Source: Bugulina stolonifera (taxonomy: Eukaryota; Bryozoa; Gymnolaemata; Cheilostomatida; Bugulidae). Taken from it: a stretch of 64,000 nt of DNA. The DNA is taken from the NCBI GenBank assembly GCA_935421135.1, contig OW285194.1:7610376-7674375 (forward strand). Reading direction: 5' to 3'. The notes under the pieces are model-generated. The model worked only from the letters and a program-made list of their open reading frames with translations, made no database searches and was not told the origin of the DNA. A program made the translations under genes and the position numbers. Shown one piece after another: positions 36,725 through 51,294 of this stretch; position 1 is the stretch's first letter; each line of letters opens with the position of its first letter.

Positions 36725-39700
36725 TGTTGGGGTTTGAACTCTCTAGATGGCAGTGTTGCTCCTATTGTCCAGTCACCTTTGCACGAAAATTTTACTAATA
36801 GCAAATTTCTTCGAGTATACCTTGCAATAGCTTCCTACCTTTTTCTGCTGAGACTCTTGCAAATGAATAGAATCCAATATTCAGTTATGCAAATCCAGCT
36901 TCTATAACCTTGTCACCATACCTGAATTTGTTACAGAAGACTTGCTATTATCTGCTATGACTTGTACCTATTGTCAAGTTAATTAATCAACTCCAATGTA
37001 GAAGATTAGCCAGCAGCTCTATGTATGTGTAATGCAGTCCTTACTCCTCAATGGCTGAATGCTAAGTGTGCACCCTGTATTCAGCCACATAATGTCAGAG
37101 TGATCCATCAATGTTGGCCATTGTTTTGACACATGCCTGTTGTCATAGTAACAAACTCACTGGACCAACTATACACAAATTGAATGTACTCGTTTGCTTT
37201 TTCTCACTAATTACAAAAGTTTAATGAATTCAATATTATGATTGTAAAATACAATGTTCATTGTAATATTATGAATTGATAATTGTATGCTTTTGCCTTC
37301 GACACCTTGCTTGAGGTGTCAGATGCTAGACACAAACTTGGGCGAAATAGGATTGCGTACTGTATTGTGTATTACATCATTGTATTACTCTGCATTAAAT
37401 TGACAGTTCTATAAGTTATATTGGGTGTAAAAACTCTTTCATATACTGTTCTCCCCTGCACTGACCTGTAAAATCCGCTGTCACCGCCCAACTCGTAACA
37501 GGAAATCATCTTTTTACGGCACAGTGGATGGATGGCTGGTTTAGCATAGCCAAGTTAGTATAACTTTGTTACAACATTCTATATATACATTGTACACGTA
37601 TACTACGCAACATTATATTACATTGCATTACATCTCTAAAACAAAACTGTTTACCATTAATGTGCCCGTGATTTTATACACATGTAGCTGGAACACACAA
37701 TCACAAGTTTTGGCATAATTTGCGATAGACGAGATTCTAAACACCCATTTTTTCCTTACAATTTTTTGCCGTGGCTCACGGGCTACATCAATTGATATTG
37801 CCAACAGCATGCTCAGTGTTGTGGTGAAACTAATAAATTATACAATACAGACATGTAAATGTATATTATGTAACTATGTACTACATGATTGTAATGAAGC
37901 AGGCTATAAAACAGTGAGAAGTAAACTTACATAAACTTATAATAATTAAAATACCAAATTATGGTCTAATGAGAAATTCTTTACAACAATTTTTTAATTT
38001 TTCTGTATTTTAATATTATAATATAATAGTTACAACACACAATAAAATGCACAATACACTATTTAACTAATTGGAATTAGAGCTTTGTGTGCCACTAAAG
38101 ACTGCTTTATTTATAGAGCTTTATTTATGGAGTGCCCCCAGGTGAGATAATTGCTTATAATTCATATTTAATCATAATTCATAGCACCTACAACCCACCT
38201 GCAATATAGATATTTTTTTCAAATATTCGATTTTCTCAGTCTAGGAAAGGTTATTAAGCTGCTCAGAATGTGGGACTTGGAGAGTGAGACCCGTGTCTCT
38301 AGGCGATAGGCATATGGTAGACATACCAGTAAAGTCTCTTATGAGTAAATATGCAATAACATATCAAACTTCTCCTTGGTTAACCTACAAAACAAGGAAC
38401 ACAAGCTATAGAATTGTAGTTGACACTAAGGCTAGTGTGTAGACTGACTGACACTGATACCTTAGTGTCACCTACCCTTTAATTATGCAGTTCTTGGAAA
38501 TATAATAAAATAATATAATTACAATTTTGAAAATTAACATTATTATTGATTTGACAATTCTATGATCATAATATAATACAATTTAATATAATGCACAATA
38601 AAATATTGGTATACAGTTCTGCAGGACTTTTCATGTATGCTTTATAAAATATTGATAATTTTTTTTCTGGTGTATATTTGATCAAATGCCTAGCCCGATA
38701 GACTGGCAGTGAGATAATGGGTGCCTTAAGGGTGAGGCTGCAATTACTGCACCAGCTTTGCTCTCAGTGTGCAGGCAGGTCGGAGCACACCTGTGGTACA
38801 AAGACCTAGTAGTCAGTAGATATCAGCGGGATTTGAACCCTGGACCTTCTGCGCTTTCGTGCCTCAAAGCAGGCGGTCTAACCCACTGAGCCACTTTGCA
38901 TACTAATTAGGCAAAGTTTAAAAAATTAATATTGCCAGGTCATCAGGAGTCAGCAAGATGGTGTTTACAGCACTCGAACTTCAAGCTACTCAGCACATAT
39001 TGCACCCAGTTTGCAAAATATAAAAACTTGTGAAAGTCTAGCCTCTGGTTCAGAGAACCAAAAATTTATTGCGCAATGTAAACTAACAGACATGGACGCA
39101 GAGCCTGTCAACCATTCATCAAGATATTTGATAATCAAAAAGCTTGCAAATAACAGATATTGTTAAGAAATAATATATAATTAAGCTTTATGCATCTTAT
39201 GATCCTAATGAGAATTAATATAATTAATAGACGCTATTTAGTACCGGTAAATAATATTTATTACAGAATTTTATCCACAGCAAGTATGACTTCAGTCAAT
39301 TGAGCAGTCTCCAACATTCCTCAGATTTTATTGGAATTCAACATCAACTAACTACTCAATATTAATTTGGTCTATAATAATATATATGGAAGACCTAGCC
39401 ATTGGTACTTATCTCTTCGACTTCAAAAGTCTACAATGACTACAACTAGCTCAACTGCTCCCCTCAACCATGTAAACGAAAGGACAAACAGGACATGCAA
39501 GATACAAAACTTTGTTCAGTTTTAAACGGCAATCGTCGCAGGTCTACATACATAGTACTAACGGCAAGCCAATTAGTCCCACTGTGAGGTCCCTAGAAAT
39601 ATGAAGCTGTGTGTAGCCAACATATAACTTGGGAATCTAACATGGATACACACATTACATATGAATCAGATGCATGGTAGTGTGCATCCAAAAAACAAAT

Positions 39701-41910
39701 CAGTGTAGGCTGCCTGTCTGGTTCTCTAGGCGATTCGGGAGGGCATATTCATCCTACGAACTTATAAAAATGTCATACATGTAGAATTTAACTTTCAGAG
39801 AAATTCAGAATGACATTAACTAACATGGATCCTGCATTGAGTGCATTATCTAATAACATGTTATTATTATTACATAACAGGAATTTAACTTAGGTTACAT
39901 AATGGGTTTGTTCTAGGGAGTTTTACCTACTGCCAGTTACTAGTGTTTTAGCAATAGGTGTGCTAACGAATATTACTTTTCAAGTGCACATTGCTAGGTA
40001 TAAATGCAGTAATTTCCAATTTGGTGTTATTTTTAGTCTATGTTGAAATGACATATTGAATTACCATGGTAACCCTCTGCACTAGTACAAAGCCATCACA
40101 ATGTTGGACAGACAGACAGAAACTTCCTGTTTGGCACAATGAAATTCAATGGTTATGGTTCTTGCAGCTTAGCAACCTGTAAACAAGTGTCAACAGTTGA
40201 CACTTTTATAATCTAGTAGGCGAAGGAGATAGTGGAGAATCCCAAGTACCCGACAGAAGCTTTGCATGTATATGCAAGTACTTTGCGAGCACCAGTGTCA
40301 TGCAACAGGTGGTTCAACCATATATATATAATGAAGCTTGGCCTACAGCTACTGAGAGTAACTATGACATAGGCACTTTTCCTTCCCACGATAAAATAAG
40401 TACTATCAACACTGCTATTTCTATAATTCAGTAATAGCCTGAGTACCAATGCTCTCCTATACTCTTATTCTGAGACTAGTATAAAAATAGAGTACGGGTA
40501 CACAAATTACATGATCAAAGGACAGAGAGCCATCGAATGATAGGATCTTCCACACATGGATTAGGCCTAGCTAACAGGGAGTATAAATACAGTTTCTGCA
40601 AAGTTAAACTTTGGAGCATAGTAATTCATAGATATCATAAGATTTAGATTGATGTTCCAGATAAAAAGAGAATAACAACATTAGTCAGTGAGTAAGTGGT
40701 ATAGTAGATATTTTATAGCCTGTAGTAGAGAAATATTAATTGGTTCTGTGAGTGGATAGAACCACTGACCAGTAGGCTTGGTCAAGTTGGGTTAGGCCTG
40801 TTGTTGTCAAAGTAACTCTACTTCTTGCAAAATTATGTTTCATAAATTATAATTGTAACAGCATTCCTTTGATGTCTACTATACTTCTAGCCATTAGTAA
40901 CCCACCACTAGTAGATTGTCACTATAGGTTACAGATCCAGTCTAGATGGGCCCAAGTGCCAAAATAATAACCACAAATTAGTAATAGAAGTTGGTACACA
41001 AGCTATCATACCTGTAGCCAGATTTGCTAGGTTCCACTGGTGGAAATATTAATAATAATGACAATAACATCAGTAGGGCATGTTTGTTGGAATAGGTTAT
41101 TATCATTGAGAGTGAACCAACTTTCTTTCCAAGTTTCAGATACTTTTTCAAAGATTGATTGGTAGACTCGTAAATTGTTGGTTGGTAAATTTGAATAAAT
41201 ATTTGCTATAGATGCTATGATTAATAGTCATTTAAACTGACAGTCTTTCACCTTCACAACACAATTATCAGTAGAAGATAATACAGAGATCATTATCCTC
41301 ATCTTATATCATTTTCTCACTAAATGTATTTATTTTGTTATTATTTTGATTAGTAGGTTCCAGAAGAGCAAATTAAGGCATTTTCTTAGTGAATAACCGC
41401 TAGTTATTTTTACACTAAAGACTCAATAAGCCTATATTAAATACTAAATAATGTAGATGAAGGCCTCAGTCACTGCTGGCATTTATAATCATAGAAATAG
41501 ACAGTTTATGAGTCATAGAGTCGAAGATTGTACAGAATACAGTACGCAACTGCATACACTTGGCAAATAGATAGCGTAAATTTTAAAGCAAGCTGTATCA
41601 TTTCCGCTAATTGTGTTTATCCTGTACCTCTTGTAGTATAATAATGCACTATAATTACAATTTTTCTCTATTGGAGATTATCAAATGGGCGTCATTTAAG
41701 CACCCAACGTGGCTTGTACACTCTACACATGGAATTAGTTGTGACAAGCATCATTCACTAACATGACTAGCCATATTATGATAAACTGTAGTCGGCTCTG
41801 TTTTTTATTTGTATTACCTTTCAGATGGTTTGTTGTTAGCATGGATTATCTTGACGTAAAACGCCTATAATCATGTTCCTGCCACATAGAAAGAACGAAT
41901 GTGCGACTGT
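36725..41910. other. Long gene-poor interval
   Basis: No supported coding exon on either strand. The only recognised item is the tRNA-derived SINE at 38690..38895. Very AT-rich between 37.9 and 39.4 kb. Confidence 0.5.
38690..38895 (-). mobile_element. tRNA-derived SINE
   Basis: Minus strand head has a polymerase III A box (TGGCTCAGTGG, 38883..38893) and B box (GGTTCAAATCC, 38829..38839) at tRNA-like spacing. A non-tRNA body follows toward 38690. The would-be acceptor arms do not pair, so this is a SINE rather than a tRNA gene. Confidence 0.7.
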
Positions 41911-42184
41911 TGGAAAAAGACAGTTCGAAACAGGACGTTTCGAAAGTGGACAGTTCAACACTGGACAGTTCGAAATGCCTAACCTCAAACCCCAACCACC
42001 AGATTTCGACTAATTTTTATTTGCAATGCAATTTTTTATTTAAATTAATCATTTTGAATTAACTAAAATTCATTATCTGTGAGTTTTGTTCTTCTAAATG
42101 CAATCTACCCAGTTTCGAACTATCTGGCTTAGAACTGTCCGGTTGCGAAGCGTCTTGTTTCGAACTGTCTTTTTCGAAATGTCC
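41911..42184. mobile_element. Foldback/MITE element with ~70-bp inverted arms made of subrepeats
   Basis: The left arm (about 41911..41977) and right arm (about 42109..42184) are inverted copies. Each is built from repeats of GACAGTTCGAAA-like units, for example AAAAAGACAGTTCGAAAC inverted as GTTTCGAACTGTCTTTTT. The centre is AT-rich and non-coding. Confidence 0.7.
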
Positions 42185-42213
42185 CTTTACCAGAAAGAAC
42201 ATATACATTGTAG

Positions 42214-45200
42214 GTGTGCTGAGTTCCAAGATTTCCTTGCTGATCAGAAAGGCATAGAAGCAGCAGCCAAGATGTTTACTGAAAGTAATCTGTGGAAACA
42301 TCTGGGGCAGTATCTCTCTGAAGCTAGAAGCAGAAGCCAGAAATTCCTCAAGGTTTTAGCTGGTGAGATAAAACCAACTGTGGTTAGGACTACCTTTTAA
42401 AATAGTGGATATCTGGTTGAACAGATTTACCATCTTTACTCAATTAATAATTAAATTATTAATTCTATAAAAACTGCTATTAAAAATAAAATAATGTGGT
42501 CACACGTCAAGATATTGATCAAGGTAAAACCACAGTTAGATGTATGTGTACCTGCTTGTCTAAGGAGAGGAAACACTAGAACCTGTACTGTGGGAAACTA
42601 TAGACCTAGCAGAGTCCAATAACAAGTGCAGCCAGTATCCATGTCCAAGACTTTAGCCATTACTAGCCGGACGGACGTTTGTATAATATCTATCAGCTCA
42701 GGCACTAGATTAAAGGTGTGATATTTGACTTTGCACAAAAGAGGCTCAATCTCAGCTTTTCTGCTGTTGTGACTGCAGCTGTTGCTGTTACCTGTAAGGC
42801 TTTCCTAAGTGAGAAACCTTTTTATTATCCACCTGTGCTATGAATTTTGCTCACTTAGTCTACATGCGTATGACCTCTGGTATTTGATGTGCAAGGTCAA
42901 ATAGGATGCTAATCCTAGACATTTTTACCTGCCCAGGTGACAGGAAAATCTACAGCTTTTATGGCATATTTGAACAAGCGTTTGTTGGATAATCTACCTT
43001 ATAGAGTGTTCCCAAAGGATATACCTATGCCTACAAAATACATAGTGCTATGGGCAACCACAAATATTTCTGGGTGTTGCAGAAATCTGATAGATATGAA
43101 GATTATGCTCCAAAATTAGATAACTAGTTAAATTAATTAACTTTATTCTTCAATTACTTGCTACTGGAATAAGGTATACAGATGTGTATTTAATTAAAGA
43201 CTTAAGATTATAGTCTGCTGCAGTCCAAGATTATAACCAATCTAGGAAGGTAACTGGAAGTAGAGCCAAACAGACAGATACAAGTCATGCTAGTCGGTAA
43301 TCTCCCAAACCAATCATCACAACATAAATAAAAATTATATCATTTTCTGTGATTAGTGAATAACATTTGTAAGAAGAGAGGATTGTTTGAAGGGCGTACT
43401 ATACCACCCCTACTTGTCAAGTGGCCTGATGCTCAGTCAGTATGATTACACATCAGGGTGCCATTTACAGGCGAAAATACAGATTGCAAAATGCAAGAAC
43501 TCTGAGCTGTTTGTGGTACATGTATAACTGCTGTATGCATATGCAACTCATGAACCCATTACATGTAAACAAACTTCCAAAAGTCACACAAGTGTCTTCA
43601 GACCTACATTTTAGGCAAAGGCTAAAAAATTTGTTCCGGCCCACTAATTTACAGAACACGCCGATCTGAGCCAAAAGCAACATTCTCATTCTCTTAGGTG
43701 TGCCGATGAGTCAGGAATGCTCTCCAACCAAACCAAATTCCCGGTTAATGGGCCTAGGTCGGACGGCCATCTTTGGATTTTTATTAGCGACCCGGGTTTA
43801 TTAGTGGTCCTCTGATAGATTAGCCCTTTTTTCAGGCACCTCATGTTAGCCTGAGCTCCAACAGATTCAACTTAGTACCTTTCAAAAATTTAACTTGAGC
43901 TGTGAACAAGTTCTCTTCTCTTACCCTGATTGAGTAGCTGTCACTGTTTATTTACACCACAGACTGTTGGACAAGAGTTGGTAACAAAATCAAAAAGGTG
44001 GAGATCTTTGTGGTATGTGTGTAAATGTACCTCTACAACGGTGGAGAGATTAATTGGTGAGAATCAACTGCAGAACCTATTGTAGGACTTGTAGGACTCG
44101 GGTACATGTAGGACTAGGGTACATGTAAGACTAGGGTACATGTAGGACTAGGGTAAATGTAGGACTAGGGAATTCTAAGGTGCTACTAGCCTGGTCTGAC
44201 TAATTCATCATGTAACTGTACTGTAACTGTACTAATGCCGATACTATTTGACTGACTGCTTAATTAGTGCAAGAGGTTTAGTTGAGTATATTTAATATTT
44301 ATTTAGAAAAAGATCCTTATCTTTGCTAACCTGTTGTCCTTGGAAGGTTTCACCACCAAATTAGACATATTTACAAGAAAACCATTAAAATCATTACTGC
44401 TGTAGGCAGACTGTATAATAGTGCAAATGTTTTACTTGGAATTATTTATTTTATAACTCCATTGCAAGATGATTAGGCTATATTACCATATACATTACTA
44501 TATTACCAAATATATTACTATGTTACTATCCTATTGCTATATACATGTATATTACTGTTGCTATTATATTAGAGATAGGGTTTGGCCATACACGTATAGG
44601 CTATAATATGCATGTATATAAGACTTTTTTAGGCAGGAGATTTATCTTTTGAGCAGTCAGAGACTTGTTTCACATCCATGGGAAAATAGCATATACATTG
44701 TATATTAGAGATGTTTGCAAGTTTTATTTTGGACACTCAAGTTGTCATGGCCAACTCTTAGTTTTGACTCTTCAAGTTACAAGTCAATTCTTTTTAGCGA
44801 TTAATCAATAATTTACGTGTCCCCAGACAACTACAAGTCAAGTTACTATTCAATTCTTTTCTTGTTTAGCTCAAGGTGTTTTTATAGAGGCTTGTTTAGG
44901 TCTTGGTAATATTCTTCAACTAAACAATGCCAGAAGTTCAAATTTCAAATCAAAATGTCTCTATTTCAGTGTAAAATTTCTTATAATTTCAGTAATTTTG
45001 ATTGTGGTTATTTCTAATCATTGCTATTCACATTTGTCATGTATGGCGTTATGTATGGCGGTAAGTGCAGGATAGTAAGTATTGACATTGTACAGTGTAT
45101 ATATGGTAAGATATATTCTGCTGACAATGGTACCAGGACTAGAGTATTGAAATGTCAGGAATACAAAATCTAAAGTTGGGTCTAGCATTACTTTATATAA

Positions 45201-48200
45201 TTTTGTTATATTACAATTACATTGTATACGGGTACCAGTTGCTATTTTAGTCTCATGTACATGCAGCCACATGCAACCACATGCAACCACATGCAGCCAC
45301 ATGTATGCGTAATGTTACTGGACAACCAGAGAACACAAGCTAGGCTAGGATATTTTTATTCTTTGCCAAGGCTGGAACCAAAGTTATCTCCACCTATTCT
45401 TGAGCCTCTGTTACAAACAAAGGTCTCAACTACTAGGATTCTGCACTCTAAGATATAATTATTCAAGTTGAAGTAGGTCCAAAATATATTATCTGAACAT
45501 TATGATATATATTACCTCGTAGAAAGGAATATAGCTCAAGTAGGCCCAGGTTAAACTTGAGATTTGGAAGCTACAATTGTATTATTGTCTTTGTTGAACA
45601 CACCAATAATTGTTTTTTGTCAGTTACAATCATCATCAAGCAGACTGGATGATTTGTCTGCTTCAAGGATCACAGGAGTGAGCCAGATTATGAGACAAAT
45701 ATCCTTTCATTAGACTATGCTCTCATTGCTTTGTTAGCCCTACTGAGTAGTAACCTCTTGTCATGGTGTTTTTTCTAGGAAAAGAGGCTATCGGTTTGAC
45801 AATTATGATTCATAAGGAGACTGGCCTGCAGTAGGGGTTTTATCAGTAAATATGAAACTGCTTCAAAGGTTTTCTCTGTAATGTACTTGACTTTATTACC
45901 AGATGTTGCTATTTATAATGTTGTTTATTTAGTACTAAAAATAATAAAAGATATAAAGCTAATTGTGTGGCAATCATTGTTAATGAAGATGATGAGGGCC
46001 TGTGCTGTTGCAACACAGGAAGCAGACCTTTTGCCCTTATAACACCAAGTTTGCAAGCTATAAAGTCAATTCAATGTAATACACTACAACAAAACTTCCA
46101 ACATTTATTAGCCGTACAATGACTGTTGGTAACAGATTCCCGTACTGTGTTAGCTCAGTCAGTGCGAGACCTCATATTTACCTTTAGTGATAGGTAGGCC
46201 TGCAACGATGAATCGATAACGATTCTCGATACGATTAATTTGCAGCATTTTCAATATCGATTCATTGTACTCAATTTTCGATTCTTGTTAAATATACACT
46301 TAGTCTTGGGAATCCCAAGTTATCACCATAGCATGGGTTCGAATCTCAGTGAAGCACAATTTTTTCTAGTAATTTTGTTGACAATAAATGGATAGCTATA
46401 AAATACATTTTGTGCGAAGATGTACATGTATTACTAATATAAGTCTATAATTATATAAATGCCCCAAACATACAATTTGCATTTGATATTCCACACAATT
46501 AGAAGGGTATGCTTCTAGAATCTACTCATTCTCCTCTTTTTGTGATTCTAAAATGGAATTATCAACTCAATTATTACAACTGACAGTGTTCTAAAATACT
46601 GTTGTGAAAAACTACTGCAACGTAAATGGTGTCAGGGTAAATGATTCAAATAAATAGCAACATTGATAGTTGTGCTCACTGTCTTCATTCACTGCTTGCT
46701 TGGGGTTACAGTAACGCACTTGCTCTATTGTTGTACTACAGTCATAGTTACATTATTTCAGTAAAATTGTGAGATACTGTTATTGGTCTGATTGACCTCA
46801 CTAGTGTATTTTCTGTTAATTTTGCACAATGAAGTATCGAATCGAAAAAATCGAAAAAGTTAATTGGCAGAATCGAAAAAATCGAAACAGTATTTTGTGA
46901 ATCGTTGCAGGCCTAGTGATAGGCCTCACACCTACACGTAGATACCTGTTGTAGATTTTGATAAAAAAAGCAACATCTTGTAAAAGGTACGTTGTAGAGA
47001 GTGTATAGGCAATTAATGCTGACGGAGGGCATGGACAGACGTCGTAAACTGGAATTCATGTGAAAATGATGCAAACAGCCATTTCCAATGGAATTTTCAA
47101 GAGATCACTTCTTGAAAAAAATGTGGAAAATCAGATAAAATCCGAGAGTGACTCATGAGACAGTTGGAAAGTCTTCCAGTACTTGAGATATATACTACCA
47201 GACTAGACTTTTAGTTCATGAATTTCATGATGTAGCCTACAGTACATTTCACATTGTATTAAATGAATCAATCAACAATATTGAAATAACACCTGTGGTT
47301 AGTTTCAATTACAATTACACTAAAAACTATATTGTTGACTCATTCATGTGCCAGAACTATGATTAATAGCAAACAAAAAACAATAAGCATTTACCAATTT
47401 GGTAGACAATGAATAATGTGGAGTTACAAATCATTTTGCATAATTATGAAACATGTTTCTGTAATACTAGAAAGGCAGTAGGTAGTTTAACCTTTCCCTG
47501 CAAACCTGCTAGTACTTTTGTTATACATTTTCAATGATGGTTACACATTTGTTTATATTTATTCGCTTAGACTAGATCTAGATATCTACGTGTATGTATA
47601 GAAATCTGTCACATTAATCAGACCTATCTGCAAGTGAAAAGAAGATAGAGTTCAGATTGTTTTAAACATGAAGTCAACTGAAGAGTCCAGTTGGAGTGGT
47701 TAAGTAATTAAGGAAGCTATTAATGCCTGGCATGCTTCCAAATATGTATAATGTGTGGAAAACTACAATGGAATCCTGCAACTACCCTGTTGACAGCCTG
47801 GACAGCCTCAACTAGACATCATGGTCTGGTTTATATTATGTATGTCAGCATGTCAGGATTATTTGGTGGGATTTCTGCTCAGAAGTACATGTTCATCATA
47901 GGCGACGTGACCTACGTACTTGATTGTGTAACATATATATGGATGAATTCATGTGAGGAAATGTAGTAAACCATCGAATTTTCTATTCAATTCTATGGAT
48001 AAAAAAATCATCCTATTTGGCTGAGAAAAATCACTCTTCTATTTTGGCAGAGCAATTACATGTACATGTTTTGTTTCTCAAAAGCTAATTTATAGTTGGC
48101 AGTCAAAGCCTGAACATAAACTATACATAATAATTATGGAGAACTATGTCATGTACATAGAGCATTCACTATCTGCCATTTTGTAGTCAGTGTCCAATTA

Positions 48201-51200
48201 TAGTAGTAAAGAGATGTGATCAGCTTTGTTATTTGCTTGACAGGTGACAACAGGTGATTCCATTCCATAGAATATAAATTTGTCTGGCTGTTTGTACTAC
48301 CTTAGTTCCGACTAGACTATTTTCTACCAGTTAAATTTTACAGAGTAGAATGTGAGGAACTGGTAGTTTATAATGTATGCTAATAAAGTATGCTTTATAA
48401 CCTAGTTAAAAGTACTAAAACTGAATCAATCAATTAGAATTATCACACTAAAGTCATGTAGTATATTTTCATATATTTTGTAATTAAGTAGGGAGGTAGA
48501 AATTAGAATATTCAACTAATCTCAATGTATCAATTAGCTATTAACCTCAGATTACAAATGTAAAATTATATTTAAGCTTATTAAAATGTAAAATTTTAAT
48601 AATTAAAATTAATATTGAGCCCTTTCAAGCAGAAGTGGCCATTACTAAAACTAGCCCCATATGAGACCATTGAATTCTAATAGTGTGGATTATAACCACA
48701 AGCAAAGTAGCCTGAAATTAGACCACCTTCTTCAGTCTCAAAAGGGCATTAGACCTGTCAGCACTTATTTTGCAATATATATGAGGATTTATGCTACTTA
48801 TTCTATTATCTTTTTAGCTCTCTACTGACCATCTAAAAGAGAATAAATGAGATAGCATGGGAGATTTAATTCCTTAGTTGGTCCTACTCAGTTATACATG
48901 TACATGTATAAAATGTTGTTTAGGATCAATTTATCTGGATTTACAAGTATAAACATTTTAATCCATGTTTCAATTATGATTGCAAAATGCAACAATTGCA
49001 ATCATAAATACAACATGGTGGATTCAACCTGTCGCAAGTTATTATGAGGGCAATTCACTCAAAGAAAGCAGATTATATTGAGAGTTGTCCTCTCTCTCTT
49101 TATTGCTCTGGAAAATCATAAATTATTATACAGGAGACAAGAACACATCAGAGTCAATTATTCAATAGAAGACTTTGGAACTAGAAGATGCTCGGCCCAG
49201 CCTAGAGCTATGAAAAATAAATATCAACATATAACCCACACTAACGCAAATACCCATTTACAAATGTATTTTATGTGTAAAAGACCCAACTGAAAAGACT
49301 CACAGGCTTATACTCAGCATAACCAGCTCCACGCAGCTCAAACTGCCAGGTGCCAGTGCTGTCAAACTCCCGTGAGAAAGATCAAGATGTTATGGCCTTT
49401 TTTTATATATTATATGCTCTGAAAGTTATATGTTGTTTTGGAGGTATATTGAAGTTCTTGACTCTTTAGTATATATACACGATGCTGTCTAAATCGGACT
49501 ATTCTGTAGAGAAGGTTACGACATCAAAGAAAGTTAGCACAGCACAGCTGACTTCACCATATATGGGCTAGTTGTATATGTAATATATACAGGCAGTTTC
49601 TTGATGACTATATTGGCTAATTATAGAAAGGGAAACACGAAGTAACCTACTGTTGAGCAGGAAATTTTGTGCCGTTTAAATTTCCTAGCCAATTTGCAAT
49701 TTGAGGTGCCGATGATATTTAGGGTGCTTTCGGCAGTGCGATGCATCGTGATGCGTGATAATTATCACATTACATCATGACTCAAGCCACAACCAACAAA
49801 TTTATAACTTCTCGCCGAACAGTGATTATGATGCATCACGTTTTATTATTTTAATAAATAATAATAATATCCGTGGTGATTTGTAGTTCTCCCAAATCAA
49901 GAAAACAGTGATGCATGAATATTTTTTTATTATTTTCAATTTATTTATTAAAAATATTCTGATGCTGCCGAACACCTTTGGATCACCCTAATATTTCAGG
50001 TAATGTATCGCACTGCCGAAAGCACTCTTATTTGCTAGTTGCTACTGTATACAATATACAGTACACAATGTATGGCCATATTCAAACTAAAATGCACTTT
50101 ATTATTTGGTTGTCACTAGGATCTGCACCAAAGAGGTACCACCAGACGGCACCAGCTACCAGGAAGTGCCACCATCAGATAATGGTAAGGCTGTGAGCTG
50201 ATGTATAGTATATTAGACCCAATAAAGGATGAATGTAATAATATATAAATATGGATTAAGAGATCATCAACTGACTCCATTCTCTAGCTTTGTTGACGCA
50301 ATTAAATTGTCAATCTTATTAATAAAAAATAATTTGAAAAAAAATTGTAATAACAAAGGCTAAATATAAAAAACTAAAACTTTGCCACCTGTAGTATGGG
50401 CGGACTAGACTGTTGTACACACAGTTTGTGTCTATTAGCCAATCACCTACACAGTAATAAATCACATTATCTATTGTTGGAAAAATGTAATACTTATCAT
50501 TATGCTGCGTAACAGTACAGGTTGATTAGTCTTTCCAGCTGCTAAGCGTTGTTAGTCATACATTATATGAATAATAGAATCATAATGATACCAGGAGAAA
50601 GATTGGGATAAGATAAACAAATTATGAAATTATAAGCAGATATATTAACTTTAAGTAGTTCATCCAGACAACACTCAACAGGTGTTCCCAAGTCAGTGAT
50701 GCAAAATAGAGTTGCACAACACTACACCAAGGTTGGTTATTTGGAGGATTCAGACAAATCAATGTGTTGTCCAAAATAGGATTTATATCACATGTATCAG
50801 AGTCTAGTTAATGACCCTAGGGTATATAATGTGGAACAATATGTAGCATAGAACCTGGGCTAACCATGTGTATAATATAACCTAGCCTGGGTTCCACGTG
50901 TTCTAATTTGATGACTCATTGGTTGTCAACTGAAGGTGATGAAGATTAGTAGGTCATATCAACTATTTTGTCTTGTTATAAGTGAGGCTAAACCTTCTCA
51001 GTGTTTGTCACCAGGTTATGACTAATAACAGAAACATTACATTTCCTTCATCAATAATGTTTGAAATGTAGTTATTTACTGCTGTGTAATGCAACAGAGT
51101 AGTTGGATTCATGGATAGGCTTATCTAGTTACGTTTTTATATAATCGTAATGATGACTGTCCAGTTCCTGTTTCTTTCAGATTTTGGACAAAGAGGGATA

Positions 51201-51294
51201 CAGGACACTGCTACTACCAGCCACTATAATTGTCACAAATAAATTGAATGATCCTGGGGACAGCAGGGAGGACAACGGCAGCTATTACATTTAA
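42214..51294 (+). CDS. Candidate multi-exon gene, unrecognised (incomplete model)
   Basis: Four to five plus-strand segments have splice borders and agreeing phases: 42214..42362 (FLADQKGIEAAAKMF, SNLWKHLGQYLSEARSRSQK), 43963..44012 (CWTRVGNKIKKVEIFV), 45624..45677 (LQSSSSRLDDLSASRITG), 50120..50184 (SAPKRYHQTAPATRKCHHQI) and 51181..51294 (ILDKEGYRTLLLPATIIVT, ending NGSYYI and TAA). One exon of phase 0-in/1-out is missing between 45677 and 50120, and the 5' end is not found. The first segment looks clearly protein-like; the others are weaker. An alternative end for the first exon is 42937..42992, which would stop after FEQAFVG. No family recognised. Confidence 0.4.
43650..43842. mobile_element. 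Diverged relative of the 1889..2090 MITE
   Basis: Shares GATGAGTCAG..., CGGCCATCTT, TTTTTATTAGCGACCCGGGT and the end GGCACCTCA with the copy at 1889..2090. The left inverted repeat is eroded. Confidence 0.5.
44086..44172. repeat. Minisatellite, ~18-bp unit
   Basis: Four to five copies of a GTAGGACTAGGGTACAT-like unit. Confidence 0.8.
45256..45303. repeat. 10-bp tandem repeat
   Basis: Four to five copies of CACATGCARC. Confidence 0.8.
46195..46915. mobile_element. Non-autonomous hAT-like DNA transposon (721 bp)
   Basis: Perfect 15-bp terminal inverted repeats TAGGCCTGCAACGAT. They are flanked by a perfect 8-bp target duplication GTGATAGG (46187..46194 and 46916..46923). Eight-base duplications and a GCAACGAT end are typical of hAT elements. 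Subterminal regions are rich in AATCGA/TCGATT motifs, possible transposase sites. No transposase frame. A tRNA-like B box (GGTTCGAATC) near 46337 may be a nested SINE fragment. Confidence 0.88.
46924..50119. other. Gene-poor interval
   Basis: No exon can be defended. A GTTGTCCTCTC-family half-copy lies near 49082. Very AT-rich around 48.4-48.6 kb. Confidence 0.45.

Noticed and set aside
38818..38895. tRNA gene
   Set aside because: Has A and B boxes but the acceptor arms do not pair and a SINE-like body follows.
42937..42992. Alternative terminal exon (RKIYSFYGIFEQAFVG)
   Set aside because: Borders fit, but the same first exon also joins 43963..44012 in phase; kept only as an alternative.
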